Shown: positions 20,404 to 30,539, counted from the stretch's first letter. The stretch is DNA of 64,000 nt from CAWIJK01 sp963836375 (GCA_963836375.1 CAWIJK010000002.1:1513687-1577686), one strand, 5' to 3'. Program-made: numbers and translations. The notes: a model not told the origin generated them from the sequence alone.

Positions 20404-20404
<1 letters not shown>

Positions 20405-22329
20405 CAACCCTCCTGGCCCTTCGCCATCAGCCACGCTAGCAATCGGTCGGCGGCGTCGCGACCGGCGTCGGGATCCTCCAGCTCCTCGAGCCAGCGCCGC
20501 ACGCGACCGGTCTGGGCGTCGATGTCGCCCAGGTCCCCGCCCGACGTCCGGGCCTGCACGCCGAGGTCGGCCAGGGCCCGGCGCGAAGCCTCCCGGACGA
20601 GCTGGGTGACGACGGCATCGGCCGGGTCGGCGAGCGGATCCTCAGAGATGATCGGCTCTTCGACCGAAATCCGGCGCAGGAGGGCCGCGACCTCGGGCGG
20701 TGATTCCTGCACCGCCTGGCCCAGATCGTCCGCCCCGGCCAGCGCGACGAAGGCCCGGCGCTGGATGTCGTCGACGAAGAGCACGTCTTCCAAACGGTCG
20801 GCTACGTCCTCGGGTCGGTGCACGGCGAAGCGCAGGGCTTCGAGCCCGGGGCGGCTCGTCGCGTCGCCCCGGGCCGAGGAGGCCCGCCCGGTCGGACCCT
20901 CGGGATCTTCGGGCCAGGGTTCAGGTTCGCTCGACGTGCCCGCCGACTCGCTCTCGGCCCGCTGACCGCCGCGCTGTAGCGACCGGTCGGTCCGCGGTCC
21001 CGGGCCCGGTGCCGGTCGCCGGCGGGCCTCCTCGAGGCGCTCGCGGACCCGGGCCGGCTCCAGCCGGCAGCGGTCTGAGATCTGCATCACGTACTGGTCG
21101 CGCACCAGGTCGTCGGGATGCTCGGCCACCGCGCCCAGGGCTGCGTCGGCCGCGTGGGCCCGGCCCTCGGCCGACGACAGGTCGGCCCCGTCGAACACCC
21201 GGTCGACGCGGAACTGGAGGAAGGGCCGGGCCCCCGCCACGGCTTCGCGCAGGGCCTCTGGGTCGGTGCGGGCCAGCTCGCCCGGGTCGGTCCCGGGGGG
21301 GAGGGCGGCCACGGCCACGTCGACTTCGTGGCGGCGCTCCCACTCGTAGACACGGGAGGTGGCCGACTGGCCGGCGCTGTCGGCGTCGTAGGCCAGGACG
21401 ATCCGCTTGCCGAAGTTGCGCAGGAGCTTGAAGTGCTCCTCGGCCAGGGCTGTCCCGCACGTGGCTACGGCCCGGGGGATCCCGGCGGTGAAGAACCCGA
21501 TCACGTCGGTGTAGCCCTCGCAGACCAGGACCTCGCCGGAGGCCACAATGTCCTTCTTGGCCCAGTTGAGCGCGTAGAGGGTGCGCCGCTTCGAGTAGAT
21601 CGCCGTCTCCTGGGAGTTCTTGTACTTGGGCTCGGGACGGCGGTCACCGCCCTGCGCCCCACCGCCTCCGGCCGGCGGGGGCAGGATCCTCCCCCCGAGG
21701 GCGACCGGGCGACCCGAGGGGTCACAGATCGGGAAGAGCACCCGGGCCCTGAAGGCGTCCTGGGCCCTGCCCCGGCGGTTGACGAACCCGAGGCCCGAGT
21801 CGGTGAGGACCCGCTCTGAGAGCCCGAGCGCTTTGGCCAGGGCGTCCCAGTCGTCGGGGGCCCAGCCGAGGCGGAACTGGCGCACCACAGCGCCGTCGTA
21901 GCCGCGCGAGCGCAGGTAGTCGCGGGCCCGCCCGGCGTCGGGGGCCGCAAGCAGCCGCTCGTGGTACCAGGCGACGGCCCGCTCCATGGCCTCCAAGAGC
22001 TCCGCCCGCCGCTTGCGGTCGGGTCCCCCCTCGACGTCCTCGTGGATGGTGACCCCGGAACGGTCGGCCAAGAAACGCACGGCGTCGACGAAGTCGAGGT
22101 GCTCGGTCTCGCGGACGAAGCTGATGGCGTCGCCCGAAGCCTGGCAGCCGAAGCAGTAGTAGAAGCCCTCCTCGGCGTTCACCGAGAACGACGGGGTCTT
22201 CTCGGCGTGGAACGGGCACAGCCCGACCCAGCGCCGCCCCTGGTGGCGCAGCGCGGCGTGCTCGCCGATCAGGGCCACGATGTCGGTGGCCGCCCGCACC
22301 TGGGCCACGTCCTCGTCGGGGATGGCCAT
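20404..22329 (-). CDS. dnaG: DNA primase
   Basis: A 641-residue primase that makes RNA primers at the replication fork. The start at 22327-22329 gives MAIPDEDVAQVRAATDIV, the usual N-terminus; the longer frame upstream is Gly/Arg noise. The CHC2 zinc finger is seen as CPFHAEKTPSFS and YYCFGCQASGD. The Toprim catalytic core contains EGYTDVIGFF and LAYDADSAGQ. The C-terminal third would hold the DnaB-binding domain, here acidic and Pro-rich with weak conservation. It overlaps rpoD by one base and follows ppdK by 41 bases, so all three are probably cotranscribed. Confidence 0.95.
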
Positions 22330-22370
22330 GGCAGGTGAGGGTAGTGCCCGGGTGTGCCGCCCGAGACGGC

Positions 22371-25199
22371 CTAGCGGCGGGCGGAGGGGCGGGCCGCGCC
22401 GCGCCCGGCCCCGGTGGCCTTGGTCCCCGTCCCGGCCTTGGCCCCCGTCCCGGCCTTGGCCCCCGACCCGGCCTTGGCCTTGGCCCCCGCCCCGGCCTTG
22501 GGTGACCGGCCGGCCTTGGTCGGGAGCCGGCCCGAGGCCAGGACCGCCTGGGCGGCGGCCAGGCGGGCCACTGGCACCCGGAAGGGCGAGCAGCTCACGT
22601 AGTCGAGTCCGGCGGCGAAGAAGGTCTTGATCGACTCGGGATCCCCACCGTGCTCGCCGCATACCCCGATCTTGAGCCCGGGCCTGGTGGCCCGGCCCCG
22701 CTCGACGCCGAGCCGGACCAGCTCGCCCACGCCCTCGGGGTCGACCGTCTCGAAGGGGTTGCGGGGCAGCAGGCCGAGCTCAAGGTAGGCCGCCATCATC
22801 CGGCCCTCGACGTCGTCCCGGCTGAAGCCGAAGGTCATCTGGGTGAGGTCGTTAGTGCCGAACGAGAAGAACTCGGCCACCTCGGCGATCTGGCCGGCCA
22901 CCAGCGCGGCACGGGGCGTCTCGATCATGGTCCCGATGGTCACGTCGGCCCGGCCACCGCCCTTGGGTGCCTTTGACGGCCCCTTGCCCCGGCGCAACCT
23001 GGGGGCTTCGGCCTCGACCTCGGCGATGGCCTGTTCGACCCAGCTGCGGGCCAGGGCCATCTCGGCCCGGCTGACCGTGAGGGGGATCATGATCTCGACG
23101 ACCGGGTGCCCGCCAGCGGCCACCCGGTCGCGGGCCGCCTCCATCAGGGCCCGGACCTGCATGGCGTAGAGGCCCGGCTTGATCACCCCGAGGCGCACCC
23201 CGCGGGTGCCGAGCATCGGGTTGGCCTCCTGCCAGGCCCGGGCGGCGTCGAAGAGGCGGCGCTCCTCGCCGTCGAGCCCGACCGTCGCCTCTTTCACCGC
23301 CAGGTCGTGGGTGGAGGGTAAGAACTCGTGCAGGGGCGGGTCGAGCAGCCGGACGGTCACCGGAAGACCGTCCATGGCCTCGAGGATCTCGACGAAGTCC
23401 TCGCGCTGGACTCGCCGCAGGTGCTCGAGCGCGTCGCGCTCGTCGTCGGGGTTGTCGGCCAGGATCATCCTGCGCACCACCGGCAGACGGTCCTCGCCCA
23501 AGAACATGTGCTCGGTGCGGCACAGCCCGATCCCGGCCGCCCCCAGTCGGCGGGCGTTGGCCGCGTCGTCCCCGTTGTCGGCATTGGCCCGGACCCCGAG
23601 ATGGCCGGCTCTGATCTCGTCGGCCCAGGCCAGCAGCACGTCGAACTCGGGGGGAGGGTCGGCGGCGGTGAGGGGGACCTGGCCCACCACCACGATCCCG
23701 TTGGTGCCGTCGACTGACAGCCATTCCCCCTCGGCCACCGTGACGTCGCCCACCGTCACGTTGTGGGCGGTGATCCGCAGGGCCTCGGCCCCCACCACCG
23801 CCGGCTTCCCCCACCCCCGGGCGACCACCGCCGCGTGGCTCACCAGGCCCCCCCGGGCCGTGAGGATCCCCTCGGCAGCCAGCATCCCGTGCACGTCCTC
23901 GGGGGAGGTCTCGCTCCGGACCAGAACCACCTTGTGCCCGCGGCCCGCGGCGGCGGCCGCGTCGTCGGCGGTGAAGTAGACCCGACCGACCGCCGCGCCC
24001 GGCGACGCCCCGAGACCCTTGGCGAAGACCGGGTGCCCACCGCCGGCGAACTGGGGGTGCAGGACCTGGGCCAGGTGGTCCTCGGTGATGCGCTCGACCG
24101 CTTCTGACTCGGTCAGGCGGATCTTGGTCTCCGCCGTCATGTCGACGGCCATCTTGAGGGCGGCCCGCCCGGTGCGCTTGCCCACCCGCGTCTGGAGCAT
24201 CCAGAGCTTCCCCTGCTCGATCGTAAATTCGGTGTCGCACATGTCGCGGTAGTGGCGCTCGAGCCGGTCGAAGATGTCGTGCAGCTGGGTGTGGACGGCG
24301 GGGAATTTCGACTTCAGGGCCGAGAGGGGCTCGGTGTTGCGGATCCCAGCCACCACGTCCTCGCCCTGGGCGTTGACCAGGAAGTCCCCATAAGCACCCT
24401 TGGCGCCCGTCGCCGGGTCACGGGTGAAGCCGACCCCGGTCCCTGACTGGTCGTCGCGGTTGCCGAAGACCATGGCCTGGACATTGACCGCGGTGCCGAG
24501 ATCGTGCGAGATCCGCTCCCGCTCCCGGTAGGCGATGGCCCGGGGACCGTTCCAGCTGCGGAAGACCGCCTCGATGGCGCCGCGCAGCTGGGCCGCAGGG
24601 TCCTGGGGGAAGGGCTGGCCGGTGTGGGTCTCGACGACGTGCTGGTAGGACTCGACCAGGTAGCGGAGCAGCTCGGTCGGCACCCGGGCGTCCGAGGTGG
24701 TGGCGGCCATCTTCTTCGCCGCCTCGAACAACTCGTCGAAGTGCGCGCCAGGGACGTCGAGCACGATGCGCCCGTACATCGAGACGAACCGTCGGTACGA
24801 GTCGTAGGCGAACCGCTCGTCGCCGGTCTGCTTGGCCAGACCCTCCACCGACTGGTCGTTCAGGCCGAGGTTGAGGACGGTGTCCATCATCCCGGGCATC
24901 GAGAACTTGGCCCCGGAGCGGACCGAGACCAAGAGCGGGTCGGAGGGGTCGCCGATCGCCTTGCCCATGGCCCGCTCCAGGCGGCCCCGGGCCCGGGCCA
25001 CCTCGTCGGTCAGCCCCTTGGGCCAGCCGCCGGTCATGTGGTCCCGGCAGGCGTCGGTCGAGATGGTGTAACCCGGGGGCACCGGCAGCCCGAGCACCGA
25101 CGTCATCTCGGCCAGGTTGGCGCCCTTCCCGCCGAGGAGGTCCTTCATCTCCATCGGGGGCTTGGGGTGCGCGTGGTCGAAGTCGAAGACGTAGGGCAT
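22371..25199 (-). CDS. ppdK: Pyruvate, phosphate dikinase
   Basis: A 942-residue enzyme converting PEP, AMP and PPi to pyruvate, ATP and Pi, or the reverse. The start at 25197-25199 (MPYVFDFDHAH) has GAGGAGG upstream; residues before it are not conserved. The N-terminal ATP-grasp domain begins DLLGGKGANLAEM. The phosphohistidine domain has RGGLVSHAAVVARGWGKP, whose His carries the phosphate. The PEP/pyruvate TIM barrel includes GTNDLTQMTFGFSRDD and GVCGEHGGDP with the catalytic Cys. The last 50 residues are a repetitive Lys/Gly/Ala/Thr tail (AKAGTGAKAGTGTKA) absent from typical PPDKs. Confidence 0.95.
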   Translation of the reverse strand: MPYVFDFDHAHPKPPMEMKDLLGGKGANLAEMTSVLGLPVPPGYTISTDACRDHMTGGWPKGLTDEVARARGRLERAMGKAIGDPSDPLLVSVRSGAKFSMPGMMDTVLNLGLNDQSVEGLAKQTGDERFAYDSYRRFVSMYGRIVLDVPGAHFDELFEAAKKMAATTSDARVPTELLRYLVESYQHVVETHTGQPFPQDPAAQLRGAIEAVFRSWNGPRAIAYRERERISHDLGTAVNVQAMVFGNRDDQSGTGVGFTRDPATGAKGAYGDFLVNAQGEDVVAGIRNTEPLSALKSKFPAVHTQLHDIFDRLERHYRDMCDTEFTIEQGKLWMLQTRVGKRTGRAALKMAVDMTAETKIRLTESEAVERITEDHLAQVLHPQFAGGGHPVFAKGLGASPGAAVGRVYFTADDAAAAAGRGHKVVLVRSETSPEDVHGMLAAEGILTARGGLVSHAAVVARGWGKPAVVGAEALRITAHNVTVGDVTVAEGEWLSVDGTNGIVVVGQVPLTAADPPPEFDVLLAWADEIRAGHLGVRANADNGDDAANARRLGAAGIGLCRTEHMFLGEDRLPVVRRMILADNPDDERDALEHLRRVQREDFVEILEAMDGLPVTVRLLDPPLHEFLPSTHDLAVKEATVGLDGEERRLFDAARAWQEANPMLGTRGVRLGVIKPGLYAMQVRALMEAARDRVAAGGHPVVEIMIPLTVSRAEMALARSWVEQAIAEVEAEAPRLRRGKGPSKAPKGGGRADVTIGTMIETPRAALVAGQIAEVAEFFSFGTNDLTQMTFGFSRDDVEGRMMAAYLELGLLPRNPFETVDPEGVGELVRLGVERGRATRPGLKIGVCGEHGGDPESIKTFFAAGLDYVSCSPFRVPVARLAAAQAVLASGRLPTKAGRSPKAGAGAKAKAGSGAKAGTGAKAGTGTKATGAGRGAARPSARR

Positions 25200-25416
25200 C
25201 GGGCCTCCTCGCCCAGGTACCGCAGTCGCGGGAGGACCAATGGTATCGGGCGTGACAGGGGTGCCCGGCTGAGGGTCGGGGCCGGCCGTGCCCCCGGGCG
25301 CCCGGCCGCCGAACCCGGGACCCGGGCCACCGGCCCGCCGGCCCGAGGGCTGCGGCGAGACGGCCGGCGGTCGTCGCGGATCGGAGCGCCGCACGGCGCC
25401 GGTAGCTTGGCGGGAC

Positions 25417-26469
25417 ATGGCGTCGTCGCTGGCGGTCGAAGCACAGGACCTGGTGAAGATCTTCTCGGGCAAGCGCGAGGTCCGGGCCCTCGACGGGGTC
25501 AGCTTCAGCGTCGAGCGGGGGACGGTGCTGGGCATGCTCGGACCCAATGGAGCCGGCAAGACCACCGCCGTGCGCATCTTGTCCACCATCCTCGTCCCCG
25601 ACCGCGGGCGGGCCGCCGTCCTCGGCCACGACGTGGTGCGACAGGCGGCGACCGTCCGCCGGCTGATCGGGCTGGCCGGCCAGTACGCCACGGTGGACGA
25701 GAACCTGACCGGCCGCGAGAACCTGAAGATGGTGGGGCGGCTCTGCCACATGCCCAAGCGGGCCGTCGTGACCCGGGCCGACGAGCTGTTGGAGCAGTTC
25801 GACCTCACCGACGCGGCCAACCGGCCCCTCAAGACCTACTCGGGCGGCATGCGGCGCCGGGTCGATGTGGCGGCCGCCCTGGTGGCGCGCCCCCCCATCC
25901 TCTTCTTGGACGAGCCGACCACCGGCCTCGACCCGTCCAGCCGCCAGGACCTGTGGTCGGTGATCGAGCACCTGGTGGCGTCGGGGACGACCGTCCTGCT
26001 GACCACGCAGTACCTCGAGGAGGCGGACCGCCTGGCCGGGCGGGTGATCGTCATCGACCACGGAAAGGTCATCGCCGAGGGCACCCCGGCCGAGCTCAAG
26101 GCCGGCCTCGGGACGACGGTGATCTCGGTGACCCTGCACGATCCCGCCTCGGCCCCGAGTGCCGCCGCGCTCTTGCACGGCCTGAGCCCACACGAGGCCT
26201 CGGTGGACGGCCCAGTCGTCGAACTGACGGTGGAGGACGGACCCAAGGTGGCGGCCGAGGTGCTGCGGACCCTCGACCAGCACCGGGTCGAGGTGGCCGG
26301 GCTGGCCCTGCGCGAGCCCAGCCTCGACGACGTGTTCTTGAGCCTGACCGGGCACCGGGCGGAGGACGACGCCGCGGCGACCGGCCGGGGCGACCCGGCC
26401 GCCGTGGCGGCCCAGGCCGGCGCCGTCGGCCAGACCGACCATAAGGCTGACCACAAGGAGGCCCGATGA
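25417..26469 (+). CDS. ABC transporter ATP-binding protein, DrrA-like
   Basis: A 350-residue ATPase subunit. Walker A is GPNGAGKTT, the Q-loop follows at LAGQYATVDE, the ABC signature is YSGGMRRRVDVAAAL, Walker B is ILFLDEPTTGLD, and the H-loop region is LTTQYLEEAD. The C-terminal domain (ELKAGLGTTVISVTL to PSLDDVFLSLTG) is characteristic of the daunorubicin-resistance DrrA family. ATG 25417 gives the usual start. It overlaps the permease gene in an ATGA junction, so the two are translationally coupled and form an exporter for a drug, lipid or signal of unknown identity. Confidence 0.93.
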   Translation: MASSLAVEAQDLVKIFSGKREVRALDGVSFSVERGTVLGMLGPNGAGKTTAVRILSTILVPDRGRAAVLGHDVVRQAATVRRLIGLAGQYATVDENLTGRENLKMVGRLCHMPKRAVVTRADELLEQFDLTDAANRPLKTYSGGMRRRVDVAAALVARPPILFLDEPTTGLDPSSRQDLWSVIEHLVASGTTVLLTTQYLEEADRLAGRVIVIDHGKVIAEGTPAELKAGLGTTVISVTLHDPASAPSAAALLHGLSPHEASVDGPVVELTVEDGPKVAAEVLRTLDQHRVEVAGLALREPSLDDVFLSLTGHRAEDDAAATGRGDPAAVAAQAGAVGQTDHKADHKEAR

Positions 26470-27293
26470 CCATCGCCACGCTGGCGCCCGAGCTGGACGG
26501 ATCCGAGGCGGCGCCGGGTTCCCGGGTCGCCTGGGCCATCGCCGACATCAAGACCGTCACCTGGCGCAACCTGATCAACTACACCCGGATCCCCGAGCAG
26601 ATGTTCTTCGCCAGCGTCCAGCCGATCATGTTCACGCTGCTGTTCGTGTACGTCTTCGGCGGGGCCATCCGCATCCCGGGCGGCGAGCGCTACGTCAACT
26701 ACCTGATGCCCGGCATCTTCGTCCAGACGGTGATGTTCGGCGCCGTGAGCACCAGCGTCGGGCTGGCCGAAGACCTCCAGAAGGGCCTCATCGAGCGGTT
26801 CCGAGCCCTTCCGATGGCCCGGGCGGCCGTCCTCGGCGGCCGGACCACGGCCGACCTGTGCCGCAACGTGGGGGTGGTCATCTTGATCACCCTGGTCGGT
26901 TTCGCCGTGGGCTTTCGGATCGGCACCAACGTGTTCTTTTTCGTGCTGGGTCTCCTCCTGGTCCTCTTCTTCGCCTACGCCCTCAGCTGGGGCTTCGCCG
27001 TCATCGGGCTCTCGGCGCCGAACAGCGAGACGGCCCAGCTGATGGCCTTCCCGATCCTGTTCCCCTTCGTCTTCGCGTCCTCGGCCTTCGTGCCGGTGGC
27101 CACCATGCCCGGGTGGCTGCAGGGCTTCGCCGCCAACCAGCCAGTCAGCGTCGTGATCGACGCCACCCGCTCGCTCATGCTGGGCGGTGCCTGGAGGTCG
27201 ATCCCGATCGAGTGGAAGGCGATCGGCTGGTGCATCGCCCTGCTGGTGGTGCTGGTGCCCCTGGCCGTCTGGCGCTACCGCCGGACGGCCTGA
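26466..27293 (+). CDS. ABC transporter permease, DrrB-like (ABC-2 type)
   Basis: A 275-residue integral membrane subunit with about six hydrophobic helices (for example LFVYVFGGAI, IFVQTVMFGAVSTSVGLAEDL, VVILITLVGFAVGF, VLGLLLVLFFAYALSWGFA, FPFVFASSAFVPVATMPGWL, ALLVVLVPLAVW). The loop EDLQKGLIERFRALPMARAAVLGGR matches the ABC-2 coupling motif, and PGWLQGFAANQPVS is typical of DrrB/NodJ-like permeases. It pairs with the preceding ATPase. The stop lies inside an inverted repeat shared with the convergent glyS gene. Confidence 0.92.
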   Translation: MTIATLAPELDGSEAAPGSRVAWAIADIKTVTWRNLINYTRIPEQMFFASVQPIMFTLLFVYVFGGAIRIPGGERYVNYLMPGIFVQTVMFGAVSTSVGLAEDLQKGLIERFRALPMARAAVLGGRTTADLCRNVGVVILITLVGFAVGFRIGTNVFFFVLGLLLVLFFAYALSWGFAVIGLSAPNSETAQLMAFPILFPFVFASSAFVPVATMPGWLQGFAANQPVSVVIDATRSLMLGGAWRSIPIEWKAIGWCIALLVVLVPLAVWRYRRTA

Positions 27294-27310
27294 GCGGACC
27301 GGGGCTCAGG
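27289..27310. terminator. Inverted repeat at convergent gene ends
   Basis: CCTGAGC (27289-27295) and GCTCAGG (27304-27310) form a 7-bp stem with an 8-base loop. It encloses the permease stop (TGA at 27291-27293) and the glyS stop on the other strand. A bidirectional terminator is likely; there is no T-tract. Confidence 0.45.
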
Positions 27311-28667
27311 AGTCCTTGGCCCGGCCCTCCAACTCGGCCACCAACCCGTCGAGGGGCACCCGGACCTGTTCGGTCGAGTCGCGGTCGCGCACGGTGACCG
27401 CCCGGTCCTCCAGCGAGTCGAAGTCGATGGTCACGCACCACGGGGTCCCGACCTCGTCCTGGCGGCGGTAGCGGCGACCGATCCCCTGGGTCAGGTCGTA
27501 GTCGCACATGAAGTGGGGCTGAAGCACCGAGAGGACCTCCCGGCTCAGCGGCTCGAGGGTGTCCTTCTTGGAGAGAGGCAGCACCGCCACCTGGTAGGGG
27601 GCCAGCCGGTGGTCGAGGCGCAGCACCGTGCGGGGCTCGCCGCCGACCTCGTCCTCGTCGTAGGCGGCCAGCAGGAAGGCCATCATCGTCCGGGTGGCCC
27701 CGGCCGCCGGCTCGATGACGTAGGGCACGTAGCGCTCGTTGGTCGCCGGGTCGAAGAAGTCGAGCCGCTCCCCCGACGCCTCGGCGTGGGCCTTCAGGTC
27801 GAAGTCGGTCCGGTTGGCGATGCCCTCCAGCTCGTCCCAGCCCCAGGGGAAGAGGAACTCGACGTCGGCCGTCCCGGCCGAGTAGTGGGACAGCTCGCCG
27901 CGGTCGTGGTGGCGCAGCCGGAGCTTGGCCTCTGGGATCCCGAGCTCGAGATACCAGCGGTACCGCTCGTCCAGCCAGTACCGGTGCCACTTGTCGGCCT
28001 CGGCCGGGGCCACGAAGTACTCCATCTCCATCTGCTCGAACTCGCGGGTCCGGAACACGAAGTTCTGCGGGGTGATCTCGTTGCGGAAGGACTTACCGAC
28101 CTGGGCGATGCCGAACGGCGGCTTCTTGCGGGTCGTCTGGAGCACGTTGGCGAAGTTGACGAACATGCCCTGGGCCGTCTCGGGCCGCAGGTAGGCCACC
28201 GCACCCTCGTCTTCGAGGGGACCGGCGTGGGTCTTGAACATCAGGTTGAATGCCCGAGGCTCGGTGAACTCGGTCGACCCGCAGGTCGGGCAGACCCCGT
28301 CGATCTTGTCGGCCCGCCACCTCGAGTGGCACGAGCGGCAGTCGACCAGCGGGTCGGTGAAGTTGGCCAGGTGCCCCGAGGCCTCCCAGACGGCCGGGGG
28401 CGACAGGACCGCCGCGTCCAGGCCCACTACGTCGCTGCGTAGCTGGACCATCGAGTACCACCAGCGGTTCTTCACGTTCCGCAGCATGTTGACGCCCAGG
28501 GGGCCGTAGTCGTAGGTGGACCGGAACCCGCCGTAGATCTCGGCCGACTGGAAGATGAAGCCCCGCCGCTTGCACAGGCTGACCACCTTGTCCATCAGCC
28601 CCTCGCCGGCGTCCGCCCCGGCCACCGCTGGCGCGTCGGAGCCCGGGGCCGAAGCAGTGGGGTTCAT
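27306..28667 (-). CDS. glyS: Glycyl-tRNA synthetase (class II, homodimeric)
   Basis: A 453-residue alpha2-type GlyRS that charges tRNA-Gly. KVVSLCKRRGFIFQSAEIYGG is the family N-terminus, followed by GPLGVNMLRNVKNRWW (motif 1). A zinc-binding region has CRSCHSRWRADKIDGVCPTC. Class II motif 2 is seen as FRNEITPQNFVFRTREFEQME and motif 3 near VIEPAAGATRTMMAFL, the Gly/Arg-rich segment that positions ATP. The C-terminal anticodon-binding domain starts around LAPYQVAVLPLSKKD. Start and hemW stop overlap in an ATGA junction, so it is the last gene of an operon running down from uppS. Confidence 0.95.
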   Translation of the reverse strand: MNPTASAPGSDAPAVAGADAGEGLMDKVVSLCKRRGFIFQSAEIYGGFRSTYDYGPLGVNMLRNVKNRWWYSMVQLRSDVVGLDAAVLSPPAVWEASGHLANFTDPLVDCRSCHSRWRADKIDGVCPTCGSTEFTEPRAFNLMFKTHAGPLEDEGAVAYLRPETAQGMFVNFANVLQTTRKKPPFGIAQVGKSFRNEITPQNFVFRTREFEQMEMEYFVAPAEADKWHRYWLDERYRWYLELGIPEAKLRLRHHDRGELSHYSAGTADVEFLFPWGWDELEGIANRTDFDLKAHAEASGERLDFFDPATNERYVPYVIEPAAGATRTMMAFLLAAYDEDEVGGEPRTVLRLDHRLAPYQVAVLPLSKKDTLEPLSREVLSVLQPHFMCDYDLTQGIGRRYRRQDEVGTPWCVTIDFDSLEDRAVTVRDRDSTEQVRVPLDGLVAELEGRAKDS

Positions 28668-29782
28668 GGACGCAGGTTACCGGCTGTCCCCCCGCCCACC
28701 TCCAGGCGGGCGGTCAGCGCGTTGGCCAGGAGCCGGCCCCGGCGGGTGAGCACCGCCCGCCCGCCGCGCCGCTCGACCAGGCCGTCGAGCTCGGGTGCGG
28801 CCGCCAGGGTGGCGGCCGGGACCCCCCGGGGGGTCCGCAGGGCCAGCGCCAGGGCCTCGAAACGGCGGCGCTCGCCGGTCACCCACTCGTCGCCGGCCAC
28901 CGGCGAGCGGCCGGCCTCGACGGCGGCCACGTAGCGGTCCGGGGTCCGCACGTTCCACCAGCGGTGTCCCTGGCGGTGCGAGTGGGCCGCCGAGCCGATC
29001 CCCAGGTAGTCGCCCTGGGCCCAGTAGAGGCGGTTGTGCCGGCAGCCGTGGCCGGGCCGGGCCCAGTTCGACACCTCCTCCCAGCGGTAGCCGGCCCGCT
29101 CGAGCAACTCGTCGGCCCGCTCGTAGCGCCGGGCCGAGACGTCGTCGTCGGGGTGGCGTGAGGGTTCGGCGGCCAGGGGGGTCCCCGGCTCGACCGTGAG
29201 GGCGTAGGCGCTCACGTGGGGCGGGGGGTGCTCGAGCTCGAGGACCGAGCGCAGCGAGTGCTCCCAGTCGGCGTCGGATTCCCCGGTCGCCCCGAAGATC
29301 AGGTCCACGTTGAAAGAGCCGAAGCCGGCCGCCCAGGCCGCCGAGACGGCCCGGCCCACCGTCGAGGGGTCGTGGTGGCGGTCCAGGGCGGCCAGCACGT
29401 GGGGCACGGTGGACTGGACCCCGAAGGAGAGGCGGGTGACACCGGCCCGGCGGTAGGTGGCCAGGCGTTCGTCCGACGCGTCCTCAGGATTGCACTCAAC
29501 GGTGACCTCGGCTCCCGCCCGCAGCTCGAGGGTGCCCAGGATGCGGCACAGCTCAGCCGCCGCCAGCCGCGACGGGGTCCCGCCCCCGAAGAACACGCTG
29601 GTGGCCGCGGGCAGGGCCCCGGCGATCTGGGCCCGGTGGATCTCGGCGACGCAGGCGTCGACGTAGCGGACCATGAGGTGGTCCCGGTCGGTGTAGGTGG
29701 CGAAGGCGCAGTAGTCGCAGCGCTCCCGACAGAACGGGATGTGGACGTAGACCCCGAAGGCTTGGGGCTCGGCGCTCCCCAT
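28664..29782 (-). CDS. hemW: HemW-type radical SAM heme chaperone
   Basis: A 372-residue radical SAM protein formerly annotated as oxygen-independent coproporphyrinogen oxidase. ATG 29782 (MGSAEPQAFGVYVHIPFC) matches the family start. The 4Fe-4S site is CRERCDYC with the HemW-specific first spacing. SAM-binding signatures include FGGGTPSRL and VTVECNPED; the LSFGVQS segment and YALTVEPGTPL are also typical. HemW binds heme and is thought to insert it into respiratory enzymes rather than oxidise coproporphyrinogen. It is close to recO upstream (22 bases) and overlaps glyS. Confidence 0.92.
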   Translation of the reverse strand: MGSAEPQAFGVYVHIPFCRERCDYCAFATYTDRDHLMVRYVDACVAEIHRAQIAGALPAATSVFFGGGTPSRLAAAELCRILGTLELRAGAEVTVECNPEDASDERLATYRRAGVTRLSFGVQSTVPHVLAALDRHHDPSTVGRAVSAAWAAGFGSFNVDLIFGATGESDADWEHSLRSVLELEHPPPHVSAYALTVEPGTPLAAEPSRHPDDDVSARRYERADELLERAGYRWEEVSNWARPGHGCRHNRLYWAQGDYLGIGSAAHSHRQGHRWWNVRTPDRYVAAVEAGRSPVAGDEWVTGERRRFEALALALRTPRGVPAATLAAAPELDGLVERRGGRAVLTRRGRLLANALTARLEVGGGTAGNLRP

Positions 29783-29804
29783 TGGGCGCCCGGGCACCGG
29801 GCCC

Positions 29805-30539
29805 CTACAGACCGGCGGCCGAGCGCACGCTGCGCAGCCGCCGGTCCAGGTGGGCCTCCATGGCCTCGGTGGCGAGCGCCGCCACCTCCTCGGCGCACGC
29901 CGGCGGTGGCCCCGAGAGGACCGAGCCGAGCGAGCCGCCCACGATCCGTCGCACGAGGTCGAGTGCCTCGGGGCTGACCGGCCGGCCGCGCCGGCAGCGG
30001 CGGCACAGGGCACCGCCTTCGACGAGGTCGAAGGCCACCAGCTCGACTTCGCCGTCGGGCTCGCCGCACGAGACGCACACGTCAAGGACGGGTCCGGCCC
30101 CCTCGAGCACCAGGGCCTTCAAGAAGAACGCGGGCGGGACCAGCAGCGGATCGCGCCCGGTGTCGGCCAGGACCCGCAGCGCCCCGACCACCATGGCGTA
30201 GAGGCGGGGGTCGGCATGGCGCTCCTGGGCCAGCTGGTCGGCCACCTCGAGCACCGAGAGGCCCTTCCCCACCCGGTCCAGGTCCTCGCGCACCGTCCGG
30301 AAGTTCTCGAGGACCTCGGCCTGGTTCACGATGTCGAGCTCGCCGCGCCCCTGCCAGAGCAAAAGGGCGACGTGGCTCAGCGGCTCGAGGCGGGCGCCGA
30401 ACTTCGACGCCGTGCGCCGCACGCCCTTGGCCACCGCCCGGACCTTGCCGTGGTGCTCGGTCAGCAGCACGATGATCCGGTCGGCCTCGCCCAGCCGATA
30501 GGTGCGGAGCACCACCCCCTGGTCCCGGAACAGGGTCAT
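29805..30539 (-). CDS. recO: DNA repair protein RecO
   Basis: A 244-residue RecO, which acts with RecR to load RecA on gaps in the RecFOR pathway. The N-terminal OB fold begins LFRDQGVVLRTYRLGEADRI, followed by LTEHHGKVRAVAKGVRRT. The C-terminal zinc knuckle is CVSCG...CRRCR, a four-cysteine version as in Deinococcus and actinobacteria. The ATG overlaps the stop of the small membrane protein upstream (ATGA), so it is cotranscribed with uppS, hemW and glyS, the order seen in many actinobacteria. Confidence 0.93.
   Translation of the reverse strand: MTLFRDQGVVLRTYRLGEADRIIVLLTEHHGKVRAVAKGVRRTASKFGARLEPLSHVALLLWQGRGELDIVNQAEVLENFRTVREDLDRVGKGLSVLEVADQLAQERHADPRLYAMVVGALRVLADTGRDPLLVPPAFFLKALVLEGAGPVLDVCVSCGEPDGEVELVAFDLVEGGALCRRCRRGRPVSPEALDLVRRIVGGSLGSVLSGPPPACAEEVAALATEAMEAHLDRRLRSVRSAAGL

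Noticed and set aside
24504..26444. 646-codon plus-strand frame across ppdK and the ABC ATPase
   Set aside because: It runs antisense to ppdK and then out of frame through the ATPase gene; no protein-like motifs.
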